A stretch of 64,000 nt of DNA from Sambucus nigra (Eukaryota > Streptophyta > Magnoliopsida > Dipsacales > Adoxaceae). The notes under the pieces were generated by a model that worked only from the letters and a program-made list of their open reading frames with translations, was not told where the DNA came from and did no database searches. A program made the position numbers and the translations under genes. This document shows, in pieces, positions 24,646-35,975 of this stretch (positions are counted from its first letter, which is position 1; the number at the start of each line of letters is the position of its first letter). The stretch is from contig CASBWL010000040.1 in NCBI GenBank assembly GCA_949130495.1, forward strand, positions 3,400,674 to 3,464,673. Reading direction: 5' to 3'.

Positions 24646-25760
24646 TTATTGATAGTATTTCTTCAACTGATCTGCATTCCAGAGGTTCGAAAAGGGTTCC
24701 CCTTCAAGGTTTTGTAGTCTATAGGTTCCAGGGACAACTTCATCGATGAGCCTATATAGGCTATGCCAATTTGGGTGGAGCTTGTTAGGTTTTTTCAAAG
24801 TCTTTTGAGGACTAGGTCCCCCACAACGATTGGCCTCTGCCTCACCCTTTGGTTATAAAACCTGGAGGTCCTTTGTTCATAAGTTGCCTGCCTTATCTCA
24901 GCGTCTTCTCTTCTCTCCTCGATCAGGTTTAGATTAAGTCTCCTTTCTTCCATATTCCTCTGGGGGTCATACATTTGGACTCTATGAGTAGGAAACCCAA
25001 TCTCGGTGGGGATGACGGCTTCTGAGCCATACGCTAGCAGAAATGGGGTTTCCCTATTAGGGGTCTTAACCGTCGTCCTGTAGGCCCACAGTACAATGCA
25101 CAGCTCCTCAACCCATATTCCTTTTCCCTCCTCGAGCTTTTTCTTGATGCTGTCTAGGATAGTTCTATTTGTAACCTCAGTTTGCCCATTGGCCCAAGGT
25201 CGACCTGGGGTTGAGAAGAATTATTTGACACTGACCCTTTCGCAGTATTTCCCCAGAGATGTATTCTTGAACTGAGTCCCGTTATCCGAGATGAGGGTGT
25301 TGGGGAGACCATATCTTTATATAGTATTTTTCCAGATAAACTAGAAGGTATTCTTCTCGTTGATCGTTACCATCGGCTCCACCTGCACCCATTTTGAAAA
25401 ATAGTCAATTACTACGACTAAGTATCGATAGTTATTGAAGGCCTTAGGCAAGGGTCCTATTAGATCGATTCCCCACATTGCGAACGGACATGGGGATGTG
25501 ATAGAGGTAAGGGGCTAATGGGGTGGGTGAGGGATGGTGGCAAACCTTTGACATTTATCACACTATTTTACATACGCCATGACGTCTTTCCCCAGGGTCG
25601 GCCACCAGTACCCCTGGGTTACTATCCTCTTTGCTAATGACCTGCCCCCAATATGGCTTGAACATGACCCATCGTGAACATCTTGTAAGATGTGTGGGAC
25701 TTACGACGGGTGCACACATCTGAGCAAGGGGAGAAAAAACCCATTTTTGTACAAGGTGTC
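24646..25760 (-). pseudogene. Tat element integrase
   Basis: Carries out insertion of the element cDNA. On the minus strand a zinc-binding relic (CDKCQRFATIPHPPH) is followed by the catalytic core with WGIDLIGPLPKAFNNYRYLV, VVIDYFSKWVQVEP, SDNGTQFK and GRPWANGQTEVTNRTI. After these come KKKLEEGKGIWVEELCIVLW, AYRTTVKTPNRETPFLLAYG and the C-terminal LWNADQLKKYYQ with TAA at 24646-24648. The core Asp residues (in GIDLIG and SDNGT) are visible. Stops and frameshifts occur, for example after SVK near 25225 and within the C-terminal tail. There is no chromodomain, in line with a Tat rather than a chromovirus element. Confidence 0.9.
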
Positions 25761-25808
25761 CCCGATGACAGTGAACTTCGCAGTTATGTATCTCAACTTT
25801 TTCCTTTC

Positions 25809-26355
25809 TTATTTTGCTTCTGGCATCTCCCCCGCTTTAATGTATCTGACAAGGGCGTCCATCCTAGAAGCTTCCCTATTGATATCTAAGCAAGAGCCAA
25901 GTGTTCCCTCTTCCTCTTCAATCGTTGGTCGAAATAAAATTTCCACTAGGACTGTCCTCATGATATGTGTCCTAGTTGTCGAGGCCAGCCTAACAAGTGC
26001 ATCGGATTGGCCATTATCATGCCTAGGTATCCTCTTTAACTTTACTTCTCTGAAGCTCTTCAATAATTCCCTTACCCTTCCAAGATATTTGGCCATTCTC
26101 TTATCCTTAGCCTCGTAGGCTCCTAGTATCTGTTCACCACTAGTCTTGAATCACTACGGCCTAAGATTTGGTAACACTAAGAGACCTTGTCAAGGAGAGG
26201 CCTACTATCAGGGCCTCATATTCAGATTCATTATTGGAGGCTTTGAAGTTAAACCCCAGGGCATACTCGATATCTGTGCCGTCGGGTGCTGATATAATTA
26301 ATCCAGCCCCACTTCTTCTCTCATAAGAAGACCCGTCAACGAAGAGGTTCCACAC
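25809..26355 (-). pseudogene. Second (archaeal-type) RNase H domain of the Tat element
   Basis: Residues WNLFVDGSSYERRSGAGLI, then NNESEYEALIVGLSL, carry the first Asp and the Glu of the RNase H active site. After a frameshift near 26110-26155, SDSRLVVN is followed by AYEAKDKRMAKYLGRV and IPRHDNGQSDALVRLAS, carrying a terminal Asp. This is the additional RNase H captured by Tat elements, placed between the ordinary RNase H and integrase. Broken by at least one shift. Confidence 0.85.
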
Positions 26356-26566
26356 TGCCTGTTCCTCTGAGAAGTTTCACTCAGTGAGGGATCCATGTCT
26401 GAATAGATATCCCCCCTCTTCATTTTTAGTAACCTTTTCTCTAGCGGTGCTTGTCTCAGTCTTTTCTGCGGATGGGTCAACAATTATGCATTGTGGGTAT
26501 CTGTATTCTCAAGGCTCTCATCATCAGCCTCATCATCTTCCCACGTAAATTCATCCATGAAATTTT

Positions 26567-26959
26567 CTAGTGCTTGCCCCTTAATGGCCTCCTAGGTTGA
26601 TATAAAATGTCAAACTCTCCCAGATCTATGGCCCAGGCCACTAGCCTTCCTAATTTTTCTGGCTTATGCAAGACCTGCCTGAGAGGAAAGTCGGTAAGGA
26701 TAACCATAGTATGGGACTGGAAGTACGGATTCATCTTTCTTGATGCATGGATCAATGCATAGGCTAACTTATCCATCCTTGGGTATCTTTGCTCTTCCTC
26801 TTGGAGTGCCTTACTATTGAAATACACGGGCTTTTGTACCCCGTCTTCTTCTCTCATAATGGCTGCATTGATGGGCGATTCTGAGACAACTAGGTACACA
26901 TGTAGTCGTTAACCCTGCACAGGACGTGATAACAGAAAAGGGAGACCCTAGGTATGACT
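26567..26959 (-). pseudogene. Ordinary (gypsy-type) RNase H domain of the Tat element
   Basis: Contains YLVVSESPINAAIMREEDG, VQKPVYFNSKALQEEEQRYP and KLAYALIHASRKMNPYFQSH, then LTDFPLRQVLHKPEKLGRLV. This is the connection/RNase H fold following RT in Ty3/gypsy polyproteins. It is in frame with the downstream half of RT, apart from the local disruption at about 26900-26990. Confidence 0.85.
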
Positions 26960-27855
26960 TTAGTTCCTTGAAATCCTTATCACACTTTCGTTCCATTCAA
27001 ATGCCTTTCTGAGAATTTTGAAGAACGGTAAACACTTGTCTGTGGCCCTGGATACGAACCTATTCAAAGCATCCACTCGCCCTGTGAGCCTCTGAATGTC
27101 TTTGATGGTCTTGGGGGTCTTCATTTCTATGAGGGACTTTATCTTCTCAGGATTGGCCTCAATGCCTCTTTGGTTGATAATGAACCCCAAGAACTACCCT
27201 GCTCCAGCCCCGAAGACACATTTGGCTGGGTTGAGCTTTGTTCGGTACTTGTCCATCGTGTTAAAGGTCCTCTCGAGGTCGGCCACATGATCCTCAGCAT
27301 TCAAACTCTTGGTTAACATGTCATCTACATAGACTTCCATGGACTTCCCAATTTGGTCCTCGAACATTTTATTCACAAGGCACTGATACGTTGCCCCTGC
27401 ATTTTTTAGGTCAAAGGGCATGACCCTATAACAGTATGTCCCCTTATTGGTGATGAAAGACATTTTTTTGAGTCCTCAAGACTCATGAAGATCCGGTTAT
27501 AACCTGAATGGGCATCCATGAAGCTTATGAGCTCATGGCCCACGGTAGCGTCTACCATCAGATCAATGCGAGGGAGAGGGAAACAGTCTTTGGGATAATG
27601 TTTGTTGAGGTCAGTGAAATCTACGCACATCCTCAACTTCCCGTTGGCCTTTGGGACTTGGATAGCCATTCGAGATAGATGACCTCCCTGATAAACTCTG
27701 CATTTTTCTAGCTTCTTGACCTCATCCCTAATGGCATCATACTTTTCTCGAGAATAAATTCTCCTCTTTTGCTTTACTAGATTTGCACCCTCTACCACGT
27801 TAAGCTTTGTCTCATGATTTGGGGGTCGATCCCTGGCATATCTGTTTGACTCCAT
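26960..27855 (-). pseudogene. Tat element reverse transcriptase
   Basis: The N-terminal half (27855-27470) has VKQKRRIYSREKYDAIRDEV, ANGKLRMCVDFTDLNKHYPK and CFPLPRIDLMVDATVGHEL, then FMDAHSGYNRI. The second half (27463-26960) has MSFITNKGTYCYRVMPFDLK, NAGATYQCLVNKMF, the catalytic YVDDML and GFIINQRGIEANPEKIKSL. A one-base loss in an A run at about 27463-27470 separates the halves, and a stop stands where GKFLGF is usual. The frame also shifts near 27800, between protease/linker and RT. Confidence 0.92.
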
Positions 27856-27980
27856 GCAAAGACATTTTTTCTTCTCCTTAGCAGCTTGATGAGGTCTTCC
27901 TTTATGTCTGTCTTCAGAGCTTTGCCGACTTAGATGAGTTTTTCTGGCTCATCCTCATTGAGGATGATGGATTCTACCTC

Positions 27981-28560
27981 TTATGCGGCTTCTCCTTTCT
28001 TTAGTTTGGTCTCGTCCCTGGGGTAAAGGGTATCAATATTATAAGTGGTTGTTGCTTTCTTGTACGCCTCTCTTTCATTGACGGAATTGAAGTAGTGTTC
28101 CCGTTCCGTCGTCTGGTCTCCCGAAACTTCCCCTACCCCGTAAGGGGTCAAGATTTTTTTCATCTGATGAACTGTGGATGACAGGGCCTCAAATTCCTTG
28201 ATGGCAACTCGCCCCAATATAATGTTGTAGGCTGAGAAGACTTGATCATCCATCATAAAAAACTTGACCTTCTTGGTAAGCCATCTCGACCACTCGTCCC
28301 CCATCCTAACATCGGCCTCACACACTCCAAGAGGATGACATTTTTCCCCACGGAAACTAATCAAGGGGTGATGGTATGGGACGATCCTGAAATGGCTGAG
28401 ACCCAAGGATTAAAAGCACGACCAAAACATCACATCTGCAGAACTACCCCCATCTACCAGGATCCTCATCACCTCGTACCCGTGTACACTAGTAGTGATG
28501 ACAAGAGGATCATCATGTGGGGATAAGAGGACTTTGAAGTCCATTATTTAGAATTCCACT
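27981..28560 (-). pseudogene. Tat element aspartic protease
   Basis: The active-site segment reads MRILVDGGSSADVMF, the D-G-G form often seen in Tat elements instead of D-T/S-G. Downstream lie HPLISFRGEKCHPLGV and SAYNIILGRVAIKEFEALSS, the flap/ILG region. One in-frame stop separates the active site from the rest. It releases the mature proteins from the polyprotein. The frame is the same as Gag. Confidence 0.85.
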
Positions 28561-28616
28561 ATCAGAGTATCCATATCAACTTTCTTCCTCTTTTTCGACT
28601 TGGCCTCAATAGAGGT

Positions 28617-30597
28617 TTAATGCACAACTTTTGTTACGACCTTAGCTTCAGCTACATGGGCCTTCGTGTCTGTGACCTCTGACCCTCCTCCTGTTAGCCC
28701 CCCAGAGATCATCCCAACACCGAGTGAGATCATATTGATTCTCTTGATAGGGCCGTGGTCATCTCTCGGTGGGAGGTCAGGGTTGTCCTCATCATCTGAA
28801 GGGTCGTCTTTTATGTTTGGAGGATCTTCTCTACACATATCACCCCTCTTCTTCCTGGGGTCATCCCCTCGGCCCCTCTTGAAGGCATTCTTGTCAATTT
28901 ATTTCCTTAACTTCACTTCTTTTAGCATTTTTTCAATTTCATCTTTCAGAACAAAGCACTTGTCGGTCACATGGCCATGGTCATGGTGAAACTCACACTA
29001 CAAGTTTGTGTTCATCTTGTGAGGGGATGCCCTCAACTTCTCAGGCCACTTCAAGGATCGGTCACTCTTTATCTCATTCATAATGTCCTCGCAACTGACC
29101 GTCAGAGGGGTATAGTCATCAAAATTTTCATCTGCCATCCTCTTCTTCCCCTCTTTGTTCCTTTTCTGGTACTTTCCCCCACTGGTGCCTCCTTTTTCAT
29201 CTTCGTATTTTACGGCCATCGCCTCTTCGACGTTCATCACTTTTCCTACTGTCGATAACAATTCGGCCATCGTCTTCGTGGGGTCTTCGGTAAGCTTCCA
29301 TAATAGCTTCCCCTTCTGGAGTCCCCTAATAAGGGTTATCATGGCTATACTTTCCTTATAGTCTTCGACCTCCAGTTTTTCTTTGTTAAATCTGGCTATG
29401 TAGTCTCTCAAACTCTCATTCTTCCCCTGCTTAACATAGAGCAGGTGTGTGGTCTTCTTTTGTGGCCTCACTCCAAGGAAAAAGTTATGGATGAACTGGT
29501 CTGCTAACTGCTTACAGCTTTTAATGGAATTCGTTGGAAGAGGCATATACCAAACATGTGCAGCCCCAGTTTGAGTGCCAGAGAAGGCACGACACCTCAT
29601 CTCGTCTGAGATAGAGTATATATCTGCCACTAATTGGTACATCTTAATATGATGGACAGGGTTAGTACTCCCATCATACCTTGGGGTGACAACAAATGGC
29701 TTAAACTTGGATGGCATTGGGAAGTTGACTATGTTCACTACAAAGGGTGAGCCTATGGAGTATCCTCTCTGAAGAGGGCCCGGACTCTTCAGAATATCAC
29801 CAATCTTATCCTCTAACCTTTGGATCGAGTCGTTCTAGAGCTTCGTATGGTCGACTTGGTCGATGTTATCCCCTGTCACCTCTTTGAGGTAAACGGAGGG
29901 TTCTACTACGGTAGGCCTCTGTCAGTTGTTTACTTCCCTCTGGCCATCATCCCGTCCATGAGGTCATCCCCCTTGGGGTCGGCCATTTGCTGCCTCCCTC
30001 CTGGACCTCACAATACTTCTTGATCGGGATAATTTTTATCGTAGGTTATTTACTGGGCCTAGCCTCTCAAAGGACGACCCCCTGCTCAGACGATCGAAAG
30101 CAGAGCCCCTTGGGTGATCATCGGTATTCTTCCTACGACACTTCCCTCCACCTTCCTAGATAGGTCGCACAATATTATTGGATACCTCATACGGCTCCCA
30201 GCATTCTATCGGAGCTTCTCCCCCCTCCACATCATCATATCTGTCTTATGGGCAAGGGTTTTCTAGCCTCACCGGGGCGTAGACGCTGGGGGTCAGCAAC
30301 GTCCCTCCGCCGTTGTGGAGATGGAAAGTCTTTGTGTGGTGCCTGGGGTGGTCCCCTGGCCTCATGCTGCCCCTGAGCTACTGCCGGAGTAATCATCTCC
30401 AGTGAGACTCCTGGTGGTCTTAGTATGTTTTGGCTAAGGGCTATAAATTGCTCCTACCTAATCCGCTGGCTTGCTGCTAAAGACTTCAGGGAAGCAACCA
30501 CATCGTCCATCTCTGACTGAGGTGGTGCATGATCGGAGCTAGGTCCCACCCCACTATCCGGTGGAGGAAGTGGTGGTGGTGGCATCTCTGGTGCCAT
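28617..30597 (-). pseudogene. Tat element Gag
   Basis: The likely start is ATG at 30597 (MAPEMPPPPLPPPDSG), followed by a TAG where CAG is expected (near 30457) and further stops to about 29850. The open core (28998-29738) is the retrotransposon Gag domain, with FVVTPRYDGSTNPVHHIKMY, CKQLADQFIHNFFLG and ESLRDYIARFNKEKLEVEDY. After a TAG at 28998-29000 the same frame gives a zinc-knuckle variant CEFHHDHGHVTDKC, then a basic/acidic tail. It forms the particle and binds element RNA. Same frame as protease, so a Gag-Pol fusion is likely. Confidence 0.88.
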
Positions 30598-30757
30598 GTG
30601 TTTGAGATGTAGAGAGCTGAATGATGAAAAGACTCTGGAGCTTTAGAACCTTAAAGGGTCTCTTTCAATGGTGAAATAACTCCACAAAGGGGGAGGACTG
30701 GTTCACCTTCAGAGTGCCCGATGAGGTCAAGCTGTATGAAGGAAGATATGTCTTCTC

Positions 30758-30778
30758 GTTCCCACAGACGGTGCCAAA
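30758..30778 (-). other. Tat element primer binding site
   Basis: Two bases after the 5' LTR on the minus strand comes TTGGCACCGTCTGTGGGAAC. The first ten bases resemble TGGCGCCGTC, complementary to the 3' end of tRNA-Asp in related elements, with one mismatch (A for G). This is a primer site, not a tRNA gene. Confidence 0.75.
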
Positions 30779-30779
30779 C

Positions 30780-31725
30780 TCATGATGCTGGGATTCAACA
30801 CCACCAGATAAAAAGTAATGATAGCTCAAACAGTGATAACAATGGCAGCCATAGAGATATATGTGTGTATAAGTGTATAGAAGGGGATCAGTATAAGAGG
30901 AATAAGATAATGATGTATAGTGGTTCAGCCAATTAGGCCTACATCCACTGTGAGTGTGTGATCCACTAAATATGGGCACTAATGGCCTTGGATACAATGC
31001 ACATAAGCTCACTCTCTCTCTCTACTGTGTGTACATGCCTTTTAAGGGTTATAGGTGATAAGTATATATAGGTCTTGGGGGGTGTAGTGTACCCCTCAAG
31101 CATGCATGGTGCATGTGAGTTATGATCTAGCAAATCCCCTGTTGACACCTGGAGGTGTCACCTATGATTAATGATGACATAATATTCCCTCATATGAGGG
31201 GGTGATATTGTTATAACGGTCTGGTACACGTTCCATAGTAGTCCCACGCTCACTATTCCACGCGTCTCCCAAATCACGCGCTGTGATGATATCACCCTCG
31301 GCCTATGATGTGAGGCCGAGGGCAAATTTCCCGCAGGTAGCAAGCCTGGCCTAGTTTGGGCCTCATACTATCCTACCCTCATAAGGTCATCCAGACCATG
31401 ATGAAGGGTCGGCCCCTTGGAGGGTCGATTGAGGCATGATGAGGGGTCGTCCCTTGAAGGGTCGTTTGAGCCATGATGAGGGGTCGGCCTATTGAAAGGT
31501 CATCTAAGCTATGATGAGGGGTCGGTCCCTTAAAGGGTCCTTTGAGCCATAATGAGGGGTCGACCCCTGGAAGGGTTGTCTGAGCCATGATGAGGGGTCG
31601 GCCCCTTGAAAGGTCATCCTGGATGACTTTTCCTGTAACGGAGCTGTGGTCTTTAGACTCGTCTTGGGCCCTTGTTTGGGTGGAGGACACCCTCGGACTG
31701 GCCGAGGGTATATATGGGTATATCA
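30780..31725 (-). repeat. Tat element 5' LTR
   Basis: 946 bp, partner of 19870-20853. It contains the same six-unit minisatellite at about 31398-31620. Length and base differences from the other LTR show the insertion is not recent. The first LTR bases at the inner edge read TCATGATGC instead of TGATGATGC. The outer edge is followed by ACCAT. Confidence 0.9.
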
Positions 31726-31730
31726 ACCAT

Positions 31731-33515
31731 TGTCCCAGAAGGATAAAATAAATTATGGCAGTAAATAAATTCATTGCATGCCAGAAGCGTGGCAAACCTA
31801 TAGGTCCCAACTATTTGACTCCATGGAAGTGGATATTAAATAAAAACATGCCCAAATAACGCTCTAGAAGAGGTTATGAACAAAATATCCACTTTCTCAA
31901 AAACTCCAGAAGAGGTTATTGTCTATGAAAAGACAAAAGTCACTGAAGTGACTATAAAGCCCTTCAAGTTGGCAATGGTACCTAATATTAAATGAGATCT
32001 CTATCTTTTATATATATACAAGAGAAAAGTGGGATAAAAAAATATGATCATCGATGATATAATTATATATGTTGTAGCTACACAGAAAATCAAAGGGCAA
32101 TGATACTAAAAATCCACGTACTATGAATGAATGTCGACAAATAATATATTGGCCAAATTGCGAAAATGCCATGATGGCATGATTCGAGTCTCTTTATATA
32201 CGTGGTAAATTTAAGGACGAAGCCCCAAAATATTTTAACCCTAAAGGTTACGAATGGGTGTTTATAAGAATGTGAAGTGTTGAAACTCACCAAAAGTGCA
32301 TAATTTATGACACAAGGTTTCTTGAAGAAATAAAATTTATTATATAAGAACATACCATCCCCTTTCGTCCTTAAGTACTTTCGGATATCAAACTAGCTTA
32401 GCAGTTTTTTTATGTATTATGTGAGACTCGTGAATATTATAACTGCTTATATATACGGGACTTAGACAAAGAATACATATAAAAATCCTAGAGGGATTTT
32501 CTTTGCCTAAAGCAAAGATACGGAGTTCGTACTCAAATCAAGTAAGATGTTCATTGTACAGCAGGCAATCCAAATGGATATAGGTACAACCGTCTTAGTA
32601 AATATTTGTCTAAGAAAGAGTATGAAAACAATCATATATAAAAATGTGCCATTATAAAATATCCTTAATAGATGTGCTCCTGAAGCGCTCAATTGAAATG
32701 AAATCCTTAAATGGATATGCTCTTGAAGAGATCAATTAAAAATGCAAAATATTCAAATAAGAAATTCAAAATGAATGACCTTAGGGTAACAAGTCTTTGT
32801 CTCGACCTGTAGATCGAGCAAATTTTATGTTAAACTCGTATACATTAGTCAAATGGATTAAAAAGTCATGCAAATGCTTTAAGCGTACAATTTTAGTATA
32901 CCCATGGTCTCCAGTATTTGGATATTATATTATTCATAAAGAGGATGACATAACAATTTGGTCCCGAAGTACCATATGTGCATTTTATTATAGTATTTGG
33001 TCCAAAAGTACCATACTGCTACGTTATTCGTATATTGATATATATAACACCATGCAAGATATTGTATATTATAATTACAGTCAATATCTTGGCAAGAAAT
33101 AATTATCATTGACTTGCATAGCATGGGACTAATATCAATCATATCATATGATATTTTTATTTAACAATCTACGTCGAGTTAGTTATATAGATGCAGGTTA
33201 TCTCTAGTATCCTCGCAAGGAATAGTCAAAGAACTTATGACTTGCCTCGAACAACATATATTCCTATTACTTCTTATGAAGAAGCATTATGAAACACACA
33301 AACTCCAGAAGAGTTATGCTATTAGTAACTTGTTCATCCCTCTTCACCCATGTCTTATGGAAGTCGATCTTACGAAGAAATATGAAATTGAAGTCACACC
33401 GGATCAAATCTATTCATCATGTTAAAGCATCATTTCAGAAGATTATATATGAGACTGATATGCATCGACTTAAGCATCAGAGAAATATCATAATCAGGGA
33501 GAGCATTTGATCAGG
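31731..33515 (+). pseudogene. Copia linker, reverse transcriptase and RNase H remnants
   Basis: A continuation of the copia pol beyond the Tat insertion, heavily mutated. The linker motif ACQKRGKPIGPNYLTPWK (usual KRGRPIGSKD-PRKRK) is near 31776. REKWDKK followed by MNECRQIIYWPNCENAMMA and PKGYEWVFIRM (usual 'ECRQRNDWPKWKEAI', 'GYKWVFVRK') marks RT around 32010-32260. NPNGYRYNRLSKYLSKKEYE lies near 32570. Later AGYL and ASFQKIIYETDMHRLK (usual 'STFEKLVYKIGMRRL-') near 33430-33480 is the RNase H tail. Stops and shifts are frequent and the YVDD box was not found. Confidence 0.75.
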
Positions 33516-33539
33516 GGAGAATCTAAGAACATGATATTT

Positions 33540-33767
33540 TGGACATATGTGCATTGTACTCTTTTTCCTTTAACTAGGTTTTTTCCCAGTGGATTCCAGT
33601 TAAAGGTTTTAACGAGACAACACTAAGCGCGTCCAACACTGATGCAATGATCACAAAAGTTGTACTCTTTTTCCTTCACTTTTTTCTCCCACTGGGTTTT
33701 TCCTTAGTAAGGTTTTAATGAGGCAACAATTATTGATTAGTGGATATAGTGTACATTCAAGGAGGAG
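33540..33767 (+). other. Copia 3' untranslated region and polypurine tract
   Basis: GTACTCTTTTTCCTT, then a GGTTTTTYCCCA(C/G)TGG box and AAGGTTTTAAYGAGGCAACA, occurs twice (about 33550-33625 and 33660-33730). This box precedes the 3' LTR in many plant copia elements. The polypurine tract AAGGAGGAG (33759-33767) directly abuts the 3' LTR. Confidence 0.85.
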
Positions 33768-33962
33768 TGTTATAAAATATGTATTGTAAGTGGATGTTCA
33801 CTTATCCCACATCCCACATCGAAAGAGTGAGGCTTTTGATCATCTTACCTTGTATTATAAATAGGGAGTTACCCCCTCATTATTAACACACCAATAAAAC
33901 AGAACACTTCCTCTCTCTATATACTTCTCTATATTCTCTTTATGCTCCCTTATTTTAAAACA
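33768..33962 (+). repeat. Copia 3' LTR
   Basis: 195 bp, TGTTATAAAA...TTAAAACA, including TTGTATTATAAATAGGGAG. It is followed by target duplication CTCCT. Its uninterrupted start proves where the Helitron entered the 5' LTR. Confidence 0.92.
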
Positions 33963-33967
33963 CTCCT

Positions 33968-34048
<81 letters not shown>

Positions 34049-34068
34049 GAGAGAGAGAGAGAGAGAGA
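33968..34068. repeat. (TA)n plus (GA)n microsatellite
   Basis: A long TA run followed by about ten GA units, immediately right of the copia target duplication. The 91-residue ORF here (33855-34130) is mostly this repeat. Confidence 0.95.
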
Positions 34069-34814
34069 TCTAGGGGCGGTGCCCCCACTCGGGACTTTGT
34101 GTGAATGCTCCTGCTATTTTTATATTTCATTGGAATGTAATTTCTCTTGTTTATTGCATGTGTGTATTTTGATAGACACTTAAAATTAAGCTAATAAAAG
34201 AGCCACATATCATTTAATTACCTCTTATTGTAATTTTAATTATTTATTTAAACAAAAATACTTTGTTACTTAAATTCTAATTTGTTACATGAATTTACTT
34301 TAATCAAATGACGTTTATTTATATAAACCTTTATTGTTTATTATTTTTACTATTAAGAAATTCAAGATACAGGGGAATTAATTTATTCATTTATTTCTTT
34401 AAAATTACGGTGTATTACAAGATTTCAAGATGCAACGATTTTAATGAGTGGTGGGGGTAATTTTTTTGTCTTTTTCCTTTAAGATTTCAAGTTTTTTGAA
34501 CATTTTGGATTTAAATTATTTAATTTCAAAATACAAGATGTCAACTAAAATTGATAGGATTTTTAAAATAATTTTGGGCAAAGTCTAATTTTTAATTGAA
34601 AATATATTAATGTTTCAATTAATAATGTATTAAAGTAAACAAAAACCTAAAAAAGATCGCGTTTGACAAACATATCTTATGTAATTACAAAAACAAAGCC
34701 TTGCATTTCACATGATTTGTTAGGCTCCTCAATATAGGGGTGTAAATAAATCGGTTCGAGATCTGTTAAAGGTTAGTTAAGCTTGGTTTGTATACATAAA
34801 TGAGCCTAAAATAT
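34069..34814. other. AT-rich DNA, nothing recognised
   Basis: No ORF, repeat boundary or gene fragment was recognised between the microsatellite and LTR C. Confidence 0.5.
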
Positions 34815-35975
34815 TGTAACAACCCGTCCTTTTGGAGATAATTAAATTCCATACTTAGGTATAATTTGATAATTTGGAGAATTTCATGAAATAGTGATTT
34901 TTGGGATTTTCGAGCATTTAATAATTTTCGATGGGTGTTGTGATTTATTTTGGGCTTAAATAGGTCGAAGTATTTTAATTATATGTCGCCGTAGAGTAAC
35001 GACAAAAGAGAGGATTTTAATTTGAAAACCCGCATTTAATTATAATGGATAGAATAATGATTTGTGGTCAAGTACCTCGGATGGGAATTTTGATTGTGCC
35101 GTGAGTTTCGAAATGTCTGAGATAGTCGGAAAAGAGTGTCTGATTGTCAAAATTGAGTTTCAGGAAATTTTGGAGTTAAATGGGCTCGTAATTGAGTAAA
35201 CGAGTCATTTTTGGGTTTTAAGGGGTTAAACCCTTTTCTCACTATATAAAGAGGGGGAGAGGGAGAAAAAAGAAAGGAAAGAAAGAAAAGAGAGAGAAGA
35301 GGAGAAAAAGGGAGGTTCCGGCCAAACTCCGCGGGATTCGGCTCGAGGTCGTCGGATTATATCCACGAGGCAAGTGTTTACTTGCTTTATTTACTTTTGA
35401 GAATAAATCTAATATCGTAGTTTGGTATAAACAAACCCTAAAGATTTTGGGTTGGGTTTTCGTGGGTAAAACAGGTTTTTGGGAGTTAAAACAATTAAAC
35501 CCTAATAATGTTTCAATTTGAGGAACTTAGGTTTTAACCTAAATTAATTGGTGATTTCGGGTTCTAGGACGTTTAGAACCCGTATTATAAGTGTTTTTGT
35601 TGTTGGTTGGAGTTGTAGGCCGTTGGGTGAGGAGATGGAAGTTTGTGGGAAGCTTCCATAGTTGAAACAGCTTCTCGGAGAAGAAGCTACCCGCCATGAT
35701 CGATCGATCGATCATGGGAGTTCAATTGATCGAAGCCATCGATCGATCGACGGCCAAGGGTTGATCGATCGACCCCCACTGAAAGATGGCAATTTTTCTA
35801 GGATGATTTGGATGGGATAAATTCCAATTCGTATTGCTTCGAGGTTAATTATGTGATAACATAAGGGACCTTTTAGGACTATATGGTCCTCAAATTAAGG
35901 AAATTTAGGAGACTTAAGTGAGGGTTTTAAATGTATAGCCCTTAAACTATATTTTTGAGGAAAATAGAATAATGC
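34815..35975 (+). repeat. Truncated long LTR (family C)
   Basis: Starts TGTAACAACCCGTCC and parallels the first kilobase of LTR A: the GTATTTTAATTATATGTCGCCG block, CGGTCAAGTACCTCGGATG, AGATAGTCGGAA, a TATA box in CACTATATAAAGAGGG (about 35240), a purine-rich GAGA leader, the GCAAGT/ACTTGC hairpin at 35370-35385, then an ATCGAT cluster at about 35697-35780. It runs into the inverted duplication near 35971, so the second half of the LTR and the body are missing. Confidence 0.8.
35370..35385 (+). other. Conserved LTR hairpin (C)
   Basis: GCAAGTGTTTACTTGC: perfect 6-bp stem with a 4-base loop, about 125 bases downstream of the TATA box. Confidence 0.7.

Larger units (their letters stand above)
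19870..31725 (-). mobile_element. Full-length Ty3/gypsy retrotransposon, Tat lineage
   Basis: Bounded by LTRs 19870-20853 (3' LTR) and 30780-31725 (5' LTR) and flanked by the perfect 5-bp duplication ACCAT (19865-19869 and 31726-31730). Length is 11,856 bp. On the minus strand the order is LTR, PBS, Gag, protease, RT, retroviral-type RNase H, archaeal-type RNase H, integrase, tandem repeats, LTR. An ORF of opposite polarity lies between pol and the 3' LTR. The dual RNase H, the opposite-strand ORF and the PBS of TTGGCRCCGTC type define the Tat (non-chromovirus) lineage. All ORFs carry stops or frameshifts, so it cannot move by itself. Confidence 0.95.
11829..33962 (+). mobile_element. Decayed Ty1/copia retrotransposon hosting two nested elements
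   Basis: The element starts with TGTTATAAAA at 11829 and ends with ...AAAACA at 33962. It is flanked by CTCCT on both sides (11824-11828 and 33963-33967). Its 5' LTR is split: 11829-11838 lies left of a Helitron and 16040-16221 right of it. The 3' LTR is intact at 33768-33962. The body is interrupted again by the Tat element at 19870-31725. With both insertions removed, the copia element is about 6.1 kb. Recognisable parts in order are a repeat-filled leader, the integrase C-terminal remnant, the linker, RT and RNase H remnants, and the 3' untranslated motif with a polypurine tract. Gag, protease and the integrase core are not recognisable. It is dead and old relative to its insertions. Confidence 0.9.

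Noticed and set aside
25690..26118. 142-codon plus-strand ORF over the Tat pol
   Set aside because: Shadow of the minus-strand RNase H/integrase coding region, without any domain of its own.
33855..34130. 91-codon ORF on the minus strand
   Set aside because: It is the (TA)n/(GA)n microsatellite and the copia LTR end read as Ile-Tyr repeats.
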